In this document: in pieces, positions 16,817 to 24,808 of the stretch
Numbering within the stretch: position 1 is the first letter of the stretch
Layout of the letters: the number at the start of each line of letters is the position of its first letter
IMG/VR virus record: IMGVR_UViG_3300036715_001581
Location: 1-37,811 of that record
Source of the DNA: a virus
Strand: one strand, 5' to 3'
Length of the DNA stretch: 37,811 nucleotides
Notes under the pieces: generated by a model
Told to the model about the DNA's origin: nothing
The model's database searches: none
The model's input: only the letters and a program-made list of their open reading frames with translations
Program-made: the position numbers and the translations under genes

Positions 16817-17133
16817 TTTTTTGCTTCTGCTGTACCAACCTCATCTTTATTAACATTTGTCATTCCAGAAGTTGACATAATATTTACAAAAATTGTTTGA
16901 ATATTTGATACATCAATTAAATCAGCAACATCATCTCTTGTTATATCTGGATAATTTCTTTTTAATGAAGCATGAGCTATATCAATAATTGCTGATATTT
17001 GGTTTGTTTGAGAATCGCTAGAAGTTACAGCATCAATTTTATCTTGTAATCTTTCAACAGCACCTAATGATAATGATGGGAATACATAACGAGTACCACC
17101 TAATTCAATTTCAAAACCTTTATATTTTGTCAT
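16813..17133 (-). CDS. gpG-like tail assembly chaperone with -1 frameshift signal at its end
   Basis: The 106-residue protein lies between the tail tube and tape measure genes, the position of lambda G. It starts TKYKGFEIELGGTRYVFPSL, has a helical C-terminal half, and ends GCA AAA AAA TAA. The seven-A slippery heptamer directly abuts the stop. A -1 slip enters the T frame, producing the GT fusion needed with G to coat the tape measure before tube assembly. ATG 17133 is preceded by AAGGAAAAAAAG. Confidence 0.88.
   Translation of the reverse strand: MTKYKGFEIELGGTRYVFPSLSLGAVERLQDKIDAVTSSDSQTNQISAIIDIAHASLKRNYPDITRDDVADLIDVSNIQTIFVNIMSTSGMTNVNKDEVGTAEAKK
16816..16822 (-). promoter_or_regulatory. 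Slippery heptamer A AAA AAA for programmed -1 frameshift
   Basis: In the zero frame the codons are GCA AAA AAA TAA. The heptamer ends one base before the stop. A -1 slip opens a 90-codon extension in the T frame. The frame arithmetic (16816 to 16544 is 91 codons with stop) and the protein similarity both fit. Confidence 0.82.
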
Positions 17134-17195
17134 TTCTTTTTTTCCTTGTAAAGTAAAGTTTATAATATATTATAAAGCATTAATAATAAAAATCA

Positions 17196-17229
17196 AATAA
17201 AAAGACATAATAATTTATGTCTTTTTATT
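17196..17229 (-). terminator. Strong hairpin terminator after the tail tube gene
   Basis: A perfect 15-bp stem (17196-17210 with 17215-17229) has a 4-nt loop, with A and T runs in the outer arms so it could act in both directions. It sits 23 bases past the tail tube stop and would let that protein be made in excess over the chaperone and tape measure. Confidence 0.85.
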
Positions 17230-17251
17230 TTTTACTTATTTATTTTAATTA

Positions 17252-18022
17252 TTATTCAGTTGTAGCCCATGACATAACATTACCAGCTGAATCAGCGAAA
17301 GCACTAAAATCTAATTCAGGCATCATAAAGTCATCTAATTTTGTTGATATTGATAATTTATTTGATATACATTTGTTTAATGTAAGAACCAAAGATTTAC
17401 CATCATAAGGCATATATAATTCAGTTGAAAATGATGGAGAATAACCCATTGGTATATTTTTTACAGTATTTTTAACAGCAGTTGTAGAAGTAGCTGTATA
17501 AGAATAGTTAATATAAACAACTAATAATGTATCAGCAGCAGCAAAAGTATAAATACCAGCATTAGATACTGAATATTGACCAGTTGTTGGAGCAGATGCA
17601 ACTTTTGTTAAAGGTAAACCGGTCGCTTGATATACAACACCTAAATCTGTTTGAAAAGTTCCAGATGATGGTGGTGTTACAGTAATTTGGTATGGAGTTG
17701 CAGGAATAGCAGCACCAACAGTATCATAAACAACTGAATTTATACCACTTGTTTGACCTTGACCAAAAAACAAACTATTAAATATAGCACCTTTAATAGT
17801 TCCCATAGATGCTTTACAATCAATTTTTCCCTTACCACGACCGACATATTTAGCAAATTGACTATCAGATCCATGTAATTCTTTTGTTTCAAAAGATATA
17901 TCTACTGATACATTTTGCAATATACCAATCATAATAGGTGTTGCATTAGCTACTGCTGCACCTGTTGAATCTTGTAATTGTGTTCCCCACATTATTCCTG
18001 CTCCAAAGACTGCTTGACTCAT
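17252..18022 (-). CDS. Major tail tube protein
   Basis: The 256-residue protein is beta-rich, with tail-tube features: an opening AVFGAGIMWGTQLQD, SVDISFETKELHGSDSQFAK near residue 40 and a closing KLSISTKLDDFMMPELDFSA. Residues about 105-175 look like an inserted Ig-like decoration domain (ITVTPPSSGTFQTDLGVVYQ onward). Genomic position (after the terminator-like protein, before G/T) and the dedicated strong terminator support it. ATG 18022 has AAAAGGA upstream. Confidence 0.85.
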   Translation of the reverse strand: MSQAVFGAGIMWGTQLQDSTGAAVANATPIMIGILQNVSVDISFETKELHGSDSQFAKYVGRGKGKIDCKASMGTIKGAIFNSLFFGQGQTSGINSVVYDTVGAAIPATPYQITVTPPSSGTFQTDLGVVYQATGLPLTKVASAPTTGQYSVSNAGIYTFAAADTLLVVYINYSYTATSTTAVKNTVKNIPMGYSPSFSTELYMPYDGKSLVLTLNKCISNKLSISTKLDDFMMPELDFSAFADSAGNVMSWATTE

Positions 18023-18058
18023 AATTTTATTCCTTTTTAAAGTTAGTTTTTGTTAATT

Positions 18059-18487
18059 TTATGCTACTGTTATTTCTAATGGTATTATTGCTATTGCTAT
18101 TGGACCTAATGCACCACCATCATTCTCTACTGTACCGTTTACTTTTACTGTATGAACTAATCCACCTAATGTTTGTTTTCCTTGCTGTAAATTTTTTGAA
18201 TCAAATAAATGTATAATATTATCTACAATAGGATTTAAAATACTATAAGGTACAACATTTGGATCACTTCCAGCATTTATATATACATAAACTTCTGCAT
18301 GTAAAGTCCATATATTAGGCATACCAGTTTTTACAGTAGATGTTTCTTTTCCTTGCATTAAGAACATAGCTGGCATATTACCATTACCCATGTCATCCCA
18401 ATGCCTTAATCTTCTTGATGTATAATTCAAATTAGGTACTGTTTTCAATAATGTAAATAAAGTACTATATATTAATTCTCTATTCAT
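18059..18487 (-). CDS. Tail terminator-like protein
   Basis: The 142-residue protein lies between a gp10-like protein and the tail tube gene, the usual place of the tail terminator (lambda U-like or DUF3168-like). It opens with a helical segment (RELIYSTLFTLLKTVPNLNY) followed by beta strands and RRLRHWDDM, consistent with the fold. Family assignment is by position and general pattern, not by a diagnostic motif. Its ATG overlaps the preceding stop (ATGA). Confidence 0.7.
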   Translation of the reverse strand: MNRELIYSTLFTLLKTVPNLNYTSRRLRHWDDMGNGNMPAMFLMQGKETSTVKTGMPNIWTLHAEVYVYINAGSDPNVVPYSILNPIVDNIIHLFDSKNLQQGKQTLGGLVHTVKVNGTVENDGGALGPIAIAIIPLEITVA

Positions 18488-18960
18488 AAATCTACCTTTA
18501 CAACTGCACCTTTTATTTTATTTAAAATCTCACTCTTCATATCAGCTAAAGAGCTACGCATAAAACTTCTTTCTGGCATATTTACTCTTCTTATATGAGA
18601 TTTTACATCTACTGTTTTTGGAGTTATACTTTTTCCAAAAGCTTGGCTTATTTTTCTTGTAAAACCATTTACATTAACTGAACCTTTAGAACCATATTCA
18701 TGTATTCTTGCATAAACAACATTTGTACTTACTATTCCTATAACTTGATTAGAATTTGAAGAAACATTATATTTTATACTATTTCTTAATCTACCAGTTC
18801 TTACATTTAGTACTGTTCCTGTTAGTTTATCAGTTCTTATGTGATTTGTCAACTTTATTGATAGTTTTGTAATTTCTTCTGTTAATGCTTTTCTTATATT
18901 AACTTCATAATTATTTATTTTATTTTGTAAAACACTATCATCAAATCTAACATATATCAT
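18484..18960 (-). CDS. HK97 gp10-like head-tail joining protein
   Basis: The 158-residue protein shows the gp10/Mu gpG-like layout: N-terminal helix, then VRTGRLRNSIKY near residue 50, VVYARIHEYGSKG around 82 and MPERSFMRSSL towards the end. The TGRLxxS...YxxxxEyG...PxRPFL-type pattern is well known for the family. It acts in head-tail connection or tail completion and lies in the expected order after the connector. Confidence 0.88.
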   Translation of the reverse strand: MIYVRFDDSVLQNKINNYEVNIRKALTEEITKLSIKLTNHIRTDKLTGTVLNVRTGRLRNSIKYNVSSNSNQVIGIVSTNVVYARIHEYGSKGSVNVNGFTRKISQAFGKSITPKTVDVKSHIRRVNMPERSFMRSSLADMKSEILNKIKGAVVKVDL

Positions 18961-18972
18961 AATAATATCCTT

Positions 18973-19521
18973 TTAAAAAGATATAACTTTTTTATAATTT
19001 TTTAATGTTACCTTTATAAATGCAGGTATATCAGAAGTTATAAAAGCAACAGTTTCACCAGCAACAACTTTACTTGATTGTTCTATATGTTCTATTTGTT
19101 TATATTTTGTTGCTATTAATTCTAAACATGCTTGCTCTATTTCAGGAGGAATTATTGAATAACCCGCTTGATAAGTTATTACACAATTTAAACGACCTCT
19201 TGCAAAAACATATCCCTGTAATGCTATTTGCTCATCATCATTAATATAACCAGCCGTATTTGTGTTTTGAGATAATGGTATAGATAAATCATTTACAACA
19301 ACACTAGTAATTGAAGTTATAGGATAATCTCCACAAATATGAAACTGATTTCCTGTACCACTAAATTTTTCAGTATATGTCTGAATTGATAATTCTTTAT
19401 TTAACCATGTTTGTATAAATTCACTACATGCAGTAACTAAACGAGTAATAAGAGCATCATCAGTTGTTCCAGTTATTCTTAAAAATTGTTTAGCATTTGA
19501 TAATGTAGTTAAATCAGCCAT
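18973..19521 (-). CDS. gp6-like head-tail connector protein
   Basis: The 182-residue protein is of the gp6-like/DNA-packaging connector type. LSNAKQFLRITGTTDDALITRLVTACSEFI-type residues at the N-terminus, a central YTEKFSGTGNQFHI beta stretch and PPEIEQACLELIATKYKQ near residue 132 match the family. It plugs onto the portal ring. Its ATG overlaps the preceding small gene's stop (TAATG). Confidence 0.88.
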   Translation of the reverse strand: MADLTTLSNAKQFLRITGTTDDALITRLVTACSEFIQTWLNKELSIQTYTEKFSGTGNQFHICGDYPITSITSVVVNDLSIPLSQNTNTAGYINDDEQIALQGYVFARGRLNCVITYQAGYSIIPPEIEQACLELIATKYKQIEHIEQSSKVVAGETVAFITSDIPAFIKVTLKNYKKVISF

Positions 19522-19688
19522 TATTTTTTACCTTTTACTTTTTCTACAAATACTTCAAAACCATGTGTTAAAGCAGTTTCTAAATGTACTAATTCTACTT
19601 CAATACAATTTTCTTCATTAACTATATATTCTTTTCCTGCTATAACTATTTTTAATAAGCTATCGCTTAATGCTTTTAATTTTATCAT
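19521..19688 (-). CDS. Small head-region protein (55 residues)
   Basis: ATG 19688 is preceded by AAAAAGGAT, and the stop overlaps the connector start. The peptide is MIKLKALSDSLLKIVIAGKE, then YIVNEENCIEVELVHLETAL, ending in a basic KVKGKK. No family is recognised. Small proteins between capsid and connector are common in this phage type and may be decoration or joining accessories. Confidence 0.7.
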   Translation of the reverse strand: MIKLKALSDSLLKIVIAGKEYIVNEENCIEVELVHLETALTHGFEVFVEKVKGKK

Positions 19689-19743
19689 ATAAAATCCTTT
19701 TTAATTATTATACATTATTTATATAAAAAAGCAAGTATAAAAT

Positions 19744-19770
19744 AAAAAACCCTTTTTTAAGAGGGCTTTT
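19744..19770 (-). terminator. Hairpin terminator after the major capsid gene
   Basis: On the minus strand, AAAAGCCCT pairs with AGGGTTTTT (one G-T pair), followed by T-rich sequence. It lies 15 bases past the capsid stop and would favour high capsid expression relative to the connector genes. Confidence 0.75.
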
Positions 19771-19784
19771 ATTTTTAATTACTA

Positions 19785-21305
19785 TTAAGCAGCAATATTA
19801 TAAATCAAACCAAAAGCTGGTGGGAAGTAATTTTTTAATACGCCATCAAAATAAACACCATACTCATATTTACGAGTTCTTAATGGCCATTCCATTTGAT
19901 AGTAATCACGTCTTAATGATTTTTCTAAAAGAACACCAGTATTACTTAATGGATAAGGTACTGATTGACTATAAAACATAATAGTACCAGGAGCAGCATT
20001 TGGATGAACTTCAATTTTAATCAAATCACCAGTTATTTTATTTAAATATGATCTAACACTTGTCCCTGCTTGTAAAGAGCTAGAACCATTGAAATCACCA
20101 GCAAATCTAACTAATGGAGCACCATTGTTTGCAATAACTAATTTTGTAATTAATGTTAATACAGAAGCACTTACATAAATTGTATCTGGACTTAAACGAT
20201 AATTTTGATAGAAAGAAATTAATGCATCTTCAATTTCTTGAACTCCACCAGCACCATCACTTGTTAAAGTTGTACCAACACCTGCTGTACCTGTTGCTAA
20301 TGCTTTAACATAAGAACCTGAACCAGGTTTTAATATTTGAGTCATTATACCGTCATAAACAGTTGAGTCAATTGAGTTATCATTAGTAAATAAAGAAGCA
20401 TTAACAGTTGAAGCTGATACATTATTAATTGTAACAGAGTTAATTGAAGTAACAGCCGTTAAAACTTCTGAACCAGCAACACCGAAGAACCAAGCATAAC
20501 CAATTGCACCAGCAACAGCTGTAACACTTGCTGTAACAGAGTTTGTAGAAGTAGCACCAGTTGTAATTGAAGTAGCTACCGATTTTCTAGCAACACCACC
20601 TGCTTTTGTATAAGAAGTACCAGAACCTTGGTCTACCACTGTATAAGTTGGTACCAAAGTAGCACTTGCTTGAATAAATGATTGATTAACAGTACCGTTA
20701 TTTAATCCAGCAACTTGTTCATAACCTTTTTTAGATAAAGCAACGCAGATTACATTATAAGTAATAGCAGTAGGTAAAAGTCCACCAGTAGTAGAAGTAG
20801 CAACAGTTGGAGTAGGAGTTGTTCCTAATGCCAAAGTAGCATTACCAGCCAAGTCTAATTGTTCTTCTTGAATCATGGTAGCTTGTAAAAGATTTTTAAC
20901 AGCAAGAGCTTTAACATCATCAAATCCTTTTGCAGCGAAATCAGCTTCAAATGTTACTGAGTTTTCTAATCCCATAAAGGCAAATTTAGCTAAATAATCA
21001 GCAGTTGTTTGAGCCATAACAGCACCACGAGCACCTTCAGCAACACCGATACCCATACCATTTGTATTAATACCTGTTATTGCTCTCCAGTTTGCTTGGA
21101 TACCCATTCCACCAACATTACGACTAATACGATTACGTAAAGGAGTCATAACTGGAAATAATAATTTTGCTCCAATTTCTAAATCGTAGTATGTAATACC
21201 AGAAATAGCAGATCCTGATTGTGTAAATGATTTAGACAATTCATCAGCAATTGGATTACTTTGAGCTGTTTTTAATGCATCAAGAGTTTTTTGTGTTTCA
21301 TTCAT
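19785..21305 (-). CDS. Major capsid protein (HK97 fold) with inserted domain
   Basis: At 506 residues it is longer than the usual 300-400 of HK97-type capsids. The N-terminal part (ISGITYYDLEIGAKLLFPVM, then TPLRNRISR) and the C-terminal LLEKSLRRDYYQMEWPLRTR fit the family. Residues about 160-310 are rich in threonine, valine and serine and resemble a bacterial Ig-like or surface decoration domain inserted in the loop region. The separate upstream protease and scaffold handle maturation. ATG 21305 has AAAAGGAAA upstream; a terminator follows. Confidence 0.9.
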   Translation of the reverse strand: MNETQKTLDALKTAQSNPIADELSKSFTQSGSAISGITYYDLEIGAKLLFPVMTPLRNRISRNVGGMGIQANWRAITGINTNGMGIGVAEGARGAVMAQTTADYLAKFAFMGLENSVTFEADFAAKGFDDVKALAVKNLLQATMIQEEQLDLAGNATLALGTTPTPTVATSTTGGLLPTAITYNVICVALSKKGYEQVAGLNNGTVNQSFIQASATLVPTYTVVDQGSGTSYTKAGGVARKSVATSITTGATSTNSVTASVTAVAGAIGYAWFFGVAGSEVLTAVTSINSVTINNVSASTVNASLFTNDNSIDSTVYDGIMTQILKPGSGSYVKALATGTAGVGTTLTSDGAGGVQEIEDALISFYQNYRLSPDTIYVSASVLTLITKLVIANNGAPLVRFAGDFNGSSSLQAGTSVRSYLNKITGDLIKIEVHPNAAPGTIMFYSQSVPYPLSNTGVLLEKSLRRDYYQMEWPLRTRKYEYGVYFDGVLKNYFPPAFGLIYNIAA

Positions 21306-21335
21306 TTTTTATTTCCTTTTTATAAAATTAAATTT

Positions 21336-22493
21336 TTAGTAGTTTTTTCTTATTTTTTGAGATTTCTTTATTGCTGTTGCAACTTCATCTATTTCATTTG
21401 AACCAGATTTATATATTACATCTTCAAATTCATTAGTAATACCTAATTCTTCATTTTTTGATATAGACATTAAAGAAGCTTTTGCAGGTTTAGGCATGTT
21501 TTCTAATTCATTTACTCTTTTTGCTAAATCTTCATTAATTTTTATTGTTTTTTGTAACTCTTCATTTAAAACTTCAAATTTGTTTAAATCTTCATTTACT
21601 TTTGATTTAACAACTTCTAAACCATAACCTTTTAACAAATTAATTATTTCTTCTGATTTATTTAAGTCTGTATTTTTTTCTGAATATGCAACACTATCAT
21701 CTTCATTATCAATATTAACATAATCATTTGAACTTGTCAACTCATCAGTTTCTTCTTTTGCAGAAGCTACTAATATATTACTTAATGTTTTAATTACTTC
21801 AATTAAATCAGATGGAAGTGTTGAGTTATCTTTTTCGTATTTTTCTTCATTTTCCATACATTCTTGCAAATATGCTAATTCTTGAACAATTGAAGCAAGC
21901 CAAGCTACATCTGATAAACCTTTTTTAATATCTGTATTATCTTCTGCTTTAATAACTTCTTCAACAACAACTTCTGCTTTAACAACTTCTTTATTATCCA
22001 TTATTTGTTCCTTTTCTTCATTATCTAATATATTAATATCTTTGTCAATAGTTTCAGCTTTAAACATTGTAAAAATGGCTTCTGGATTAGCAGGACGATC
22101 AACTAATGATATTTCTACTAATTTAATTTGTTTTATAACTGATTTATTTAAATTATCTCTTTCTAAAACTTTACCACCAATACTAAAACCTTTATATGTT
22201 CCTGTTTGAACTTTTAATACAGCAATTGGATCTACTATATGAGCACCAAACCAAGTTTTACCATCTTCACCAACTGATGCTTCAATTGCTGTACCTGCTG
22301 CATTATTACCATGCATTTCACGGACAGCACCAAATTTCATATAATCAGGTAAAGCATTTTTTAAAGCATCAGATGTTATAGTTTCCCCATCAGAGTCAAT
22401 AGAGTTAGAGCTAGCATAACCCCATACTTTAATTGTACCATCATCTTGTTGTTCTGTTTTATTAATCTCACCGTAAATTTGTTTCATTTTCAT
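21336..22493 (-). CDS. Prohead protease fused to a scaffold domain (XkdF/S78-like)
   Basis: Residues 1-145 form a capsid maturation protease with catalytic H61 (EMHG), S104 (KGFSIGG) and an acidic partner in EISLVDRPANP (127-136). The rest to residue 385 is acidic and helical, with a coiled coil at about 270-335 (scaffold/delta domain). Such fusions are processed during head maturation. Two ATG codons, at residues 1 and 3, both fit; AAAAGGG lies upstream. The long region before it holds structured RNA copy 1, so this gene may be read from that RNA's promoter. Confidence 0.88.
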   Translation of the reverse strand: MKMKQIYGEINKTEQQDDGTIKVWGYASSNSIDSDGETITSDALKNALPDYMKFGAVREMHGNNAAGTAIEASVGEDGKTWFGAHIVDPIAVLKVQTGTYKGFSIGGKVLERDNLNKSVIKQIKLVEISLVDRPANPEAIFTMFKAETIDKDINILDNEEKEQIMDNKEVVKAEVVVEEVIKAEDNTDIKKGLSDVAWLASIVQELAYLQECMENEEKYEKDNSTLPSDLIEVIKTLSNILVASAKEETDELTSSNDYVNIDNEDDSVAYSEKNTDLNKSEEIINLLKGYGLEVVKSKVNEDLNKFEVLNEELQKTIKINEDLAKRVNELENMPKPAKASLMSISKNEELGITNEFEDVIYKSGSNEIDEVATAIKKSQKIRKNY

Positions 22494-22504
22494 TTTTTAA
22501 CCCT

Positions 22505-22831
22505 TTTAGTTTGTTTTATAGTTATTTGTACTTCTTTTAATTCATCTATATTTGTATACCCTAGAGCTTAAAGACAAAGCAATCCTATAAGATTTTTCGC
22601 TTTATCTTTTAACAATCAAAATATATTTATTAAAATATACCCTGTCGCAATTGACTTTATTACAGACTTTATGCAATATAAAAGCTTGGCTAAATTCACA
22701 ATATCTTTTAATTACACCCTAGACCGGCTCTATAATTCGCACACCGTTGCATCTGTCCACATTCTTATGCATTACAAGTTATGTTCGTTTGGCGTTATCC
22801 TCTGTATTCCATAACCATTTACTACTCTTCT
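22505..22831 (-). ncRNA. Structured RNA of unknown family, copy 1
   Basis: This gene-free stretch is a diverged copy of 36306-36619. Helices shared by both copies are GGUUAUG/CAUAACU (22816-22810, 22783-22777), UGCAU/AUGCA (22771-22767, 22752-22748), a probable pseudoknot UGGAC/GUCUA (22759-22755, 22724-22720), closing UAGAGC/GCUCUA (22732-22727, 22567-22562) and an 11-bp 3' hairpin (22609-22599, 22580-22570). Several pairs are G-U on the minus strand and would be A-C on the plus strand, which fixes the orientation. A promoter lies just upstream. There is no own terminator, so it may also serve as a leader of the protease gene. I do not recognise it as tmRNA, RNase P RNA, 6S, SRP, or a group I or II intron. 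Confidence 0.72.
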
Positions 22832-22837
22832 TAATAG

Positions 22838-22866
22838 ATTATATGGTTATATTTTAAAAAAGTCAA
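22838..22866 (-). promoter_or_regulatory. Promoter of structured RNA copy 1
   Basis: On the minus strand, TTGACT (22866-22861), a 17-bp spacer and consensus TATAAT (22843-22838) are present. The predicted start near 22831 is 15 bases before the conserved RNA. The TTAAAnnnnTTTAA operator is absent. Confidence 0.75.
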
Positions 22867-22889
22867 TATTTATTTTAAATATATTTAAT

Positions 22890-23138
22890 TTATTTCTTTT
22901 CTTCATTTAAAATAAAATCTTTTTTTGCTTTATTTTGATTAACACATAAAGCATATATTTTTTTATTTTCTATAATAACATTTATAAATTCAGCAGGAGT
23001 TCCAACTTTTGGTTTAATATATTCTTGGCAATCTTCCATAATTTCATTTGGAGCAATTAAAGTAGCTGTATTTACAACTTTTGGCATATTTGCACAACTA
23101 GATAATAAAAGTGTTAATAATAGGCTAATTTTAATCAT
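22890..23138 (-). CDS. Rz1-like outer-membrane spanin lipoprotein
   Basis: The 82-residue protein has a short signal peptide and lipobox LLSSC, with lipidation cysteine C15, followed by a soluble domain ending in lysine-rich sequence. It overlaps the end of the Rz-like gene by four bases. Together they form the two-component spanin that fuses the inner and outer membranes at lysis, which also implies a Gram-negative host. Confidence 0.85.
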   Translation of the reverse strand: MIKISLLLTLLLSSCANMPKVVNTATLIAPNEIMEDCQEYIKPKVGTPAEFINVIIENKKIYALCVNQNKAKKDFILNEEKK

Positions 23139-23521
23139 TTTATAGCATCCAATGAGTCGTTTAATGTTTTTAAATCAGTATTATTAATAGAGCAATCTTT
23201 ACTATTTAATTGAGGATTGTCATGTATTAATTTATTAACTATTACAACCCTATCTTTATAAACTGTTTCAATCTGTTTCTCTGCTTTAACTACTTCAATT
23301 GCTTTTTGTTGAATTAAACCTTGTTTTAATGCTTGTTGTTTTAATTCTTTATCTAGTGCTATATTATCAATATTTTGTTGAAAAATAACGCCTTTATTAT
23401 AACCTAAATGATGAGAGTACATAATAGAACATATTAATAAAATTATAATAAGAATAATTTGACCTATTTTTGTTGAGAAAAAATCACTAATATATTTTAA
23501 AACTAATAAAATTATTGACAT
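23135..23521 (-). CDS. Rz-like inner-membrane spanin
   Basis: The 128-residue protein has an N-terminal membrane helix at about 17-36 (IGQIILIIILLICSIMYSHH) and a periplasmic coiled coil at about 50-105. This is the i-spanin architecture. Its position immediately before the lipoprotein gene with a 4-base overlap is classic for Rz/Rz1. AAAAAAGG lies upstream of ATG 23521. Confidence 0.83.
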   Translation of the reverse strand: MSIILLVLKYISDFFSTKIGQIILIIILLICSIMYSHHLGYNKGVIFQQNIDNIALDKELKQQALKQGLIQQKAIEVVKAEKQIETVYKDRVVIVNKLIHDNPQLNSKDCSINNTDLKTLNDSLDAIK

Positions 23522-23624
23522 ATTAAAACCTTTTTTATAATTATATACTATTTATATATAAAAAACAAATTTTTTTATTGTATTTTATATATTTTAATAT
23601 ATGATATAATAAAAAGGGTTATTT

Positions 23625-23894
23625 ATGTTTGATAATAAAATAATAGAAGCCATCACTTTATCAAGTCAAGCACATCATTTAAACTGTATGCTTGCTATAT
23701 GTGAAATATTTGATTTTGTTAAAGATGCAAATGCAAGATTTGAAAATACAATAATAAATTTTAATAAAGAAGAAGATGGCACTGTATCATTATATAATAA
23801 CACTCAATTAATAGTTAATTTAGATTTTTCATTTAGAACAAAAGAAGACATAGCAAAATTACGTCTTCTTTTAATATATTTAGATAAACTATAA
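23625..23894 (+). CDS. Hypothetical protein on the plus strand within the lysis region
   Basis: This 89-residue soluble protein is not recognised. It has a helical first half (MFDNKIIEAITLSSQAHHLN) and an acidic beta-like second half (EEDGTVSLYNNTQLIVNLDF). ATG 23625 has AAAGGG upstream, and TATAAT lies at 23605-23610 without a good -35 box. Unlike the other plus-strand inserts it lacks the operator-type promoter. It converges with the holin candidate, eight bases between stops. Confidence 0.6.
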   Translation: MFDNKIIEAITLSSQAHHLNCMLAICEIFDFVKDANARFENTIINFNKEEDGTVSLYNNTQLIVNLDFSFRTKEDIAKLRLLLIYLDKL

Positions 23895-23901
23895 ATAAAA
23901 A

Positions 23902-24189
23902 TTATTTAATAGGGTTTGTTGTATATTTTCTATTAATTATATTTAAGATGGCTATAATAATAATAGCAGTAATATAATAATTCATGTTTAATGATTTAAG
24001 ATATGACAATATATCTGATGTATTGTCTGATAATTGGTTATATAATTCAAACAAAACACCAGGAACTGCAACAATAGCATTACCTATAATGGTTTTACTT
24101 TTATACCAAGCTTTTATCATTTGATCTTCTAATTCTTGCGGTATTTCTTCTAGTGAATCTTCATTTGGTGTAACTTCATCATTTTCCAT
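23902..24189 (-). CDS. Holin candidate
   Basis: The 95-residue protein has an acidic N-terminus, a first hydrophobic region at about 35-50 (TIIGNAIVAVPGVLFELY) introduced by WYKSKTI, and a C-terminal membrane helix at about 70-87 (YYITAIIIIAILNII) followed by basic residues. WYKSKTI-type starts before membrane helices occur in several phage holin families. It lies between the endolysin and spanin genes, the expected location. AAAGGAT precedes ATG 24189. Confidence 0.72.
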   Translation of the reverse strand: MENDEVTPNEDSLEEIPQELEDQMIKAWYKSKTIIGNAIVAVPGVLFELYNQLSDNTSDILSYLKSLNMNYYITAIIIIAILNIINRKYTTNPIK

Positions 24190-24243
24190 AATTTATCCTT
24201 TTTTTATATTTTATTATAACGTGTAAAATATAAAAAATCAATA

Positions 24244-24681
24244 TTAAATTATTTCTTCTAATGTACCACCATTTCTAAAATGTTTAATTGCTTCTGTATA
24301 GTCATTAATTCTTCCAGTATATTGAAAGTGTGCCATCTCTTTAAAATGGATCCAATCATGACCCCAAAACAAACCTACCCCCCGACCAATTTGACCAATT
24401 TGACTCCATTTTGGAGAGTTCCAATCAGCTTTACCATCAACTAACGGTACAACGTCCATCGCTACTTTAAAATTATGGAAAGAATAACCAGCACGAGCAT
24501 TAGTTACTATATGTCCGGGTGTTGTTCTACCTTGGTTAAATAATGCATTTTGACTCTCAGCATCTCTATAAGTTGATGTTATTAATAAATCAATCCCTGC
24601 TTCCTTGCATTTTTCTAAAAAGTGATTAGCATATATTTGAACGATAGGATGTAAATCTTCTATTTTTCTACTGTTTATCAT
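24244..24681 (-). CDS. M15-family peptidoglycan endolysin (D-Ala-D-Ala or L-Ala-D-Glu peptidase type)
   Basis: The 145-residue enzyme has the M15 zinc site S-x-H-x(6)-D (H69, D76, in SFHNFKVAMD) and a later HF histidine, H118. STYRD at 36-40 is a typical substrate-site motif. It cleaves peptide stem bonds of the cell wall at lysis. I place the start at ATG 24681, which has AATAAGGAT upstream. The frame is open further to 24759, but that extension would be a hydrophobic segment lying in the promoter region of the divergent methyltransferase; if used it would act as a membrane anchor. The holin candidate follows. Confidence 0.88.
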   Translation of the reverse strand: MINSRKIEDLHPIVQIYANHFLEKCKEAGIDLLITSTYRDAESQNALFNQGRTTPGHIVTNARAGYSFHNFKVAMDVVPLVDGKADWNSPKWSQIGQIGRGVGLFWGHDWIHFKEMAHFQYTGRINDYTEAIKHFRNGGTLEEII

Positions 24682-24752
24682 TGTTTTTATCCTTATTTTT
24701 CCTATAATTAGTATAACATAAAAAAATAAATAAAACAAGTTTAAAATAATAC

Positions 24753-24780
24753 TTGACAATATTTTAAATTGGCTTAATAT
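24753..24780 (+). promoter_or_regulatory. Operator-type promoter of the DPPY methyltransferase
   Basis: TTGACA is at 24753-24758, the spacer is 16 bp, and TAATAT is at 24775-24780. The operator variant TTAAATTGGCTTAA (24764-24777) keeps the outer arms but has a changed centre. Confidence 0.78.
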
Positions 24781-24808
24781 ATATAATATAAAAAGAGGAA
24801 AAATAAAA

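Noticed and set aside
22505-22831. Group I/II intron, tmRNA or RNase P RNA as an explanation of the structured RNA
   Set aside because: No domain V, no P7/guanosine-site pattern, no tag-peptide frame or tRNA-like end, and no RNase P core sequences visible; no split gene around either copy.
24681-24759. N-terminal extension of the endolysin with a hydrophobic segment
   Set aside because: A strong ribosome-binding site supports the start at 24681, and the extension overlaps the divergent promoter region; a membrane-anchored form is possible but not supported.
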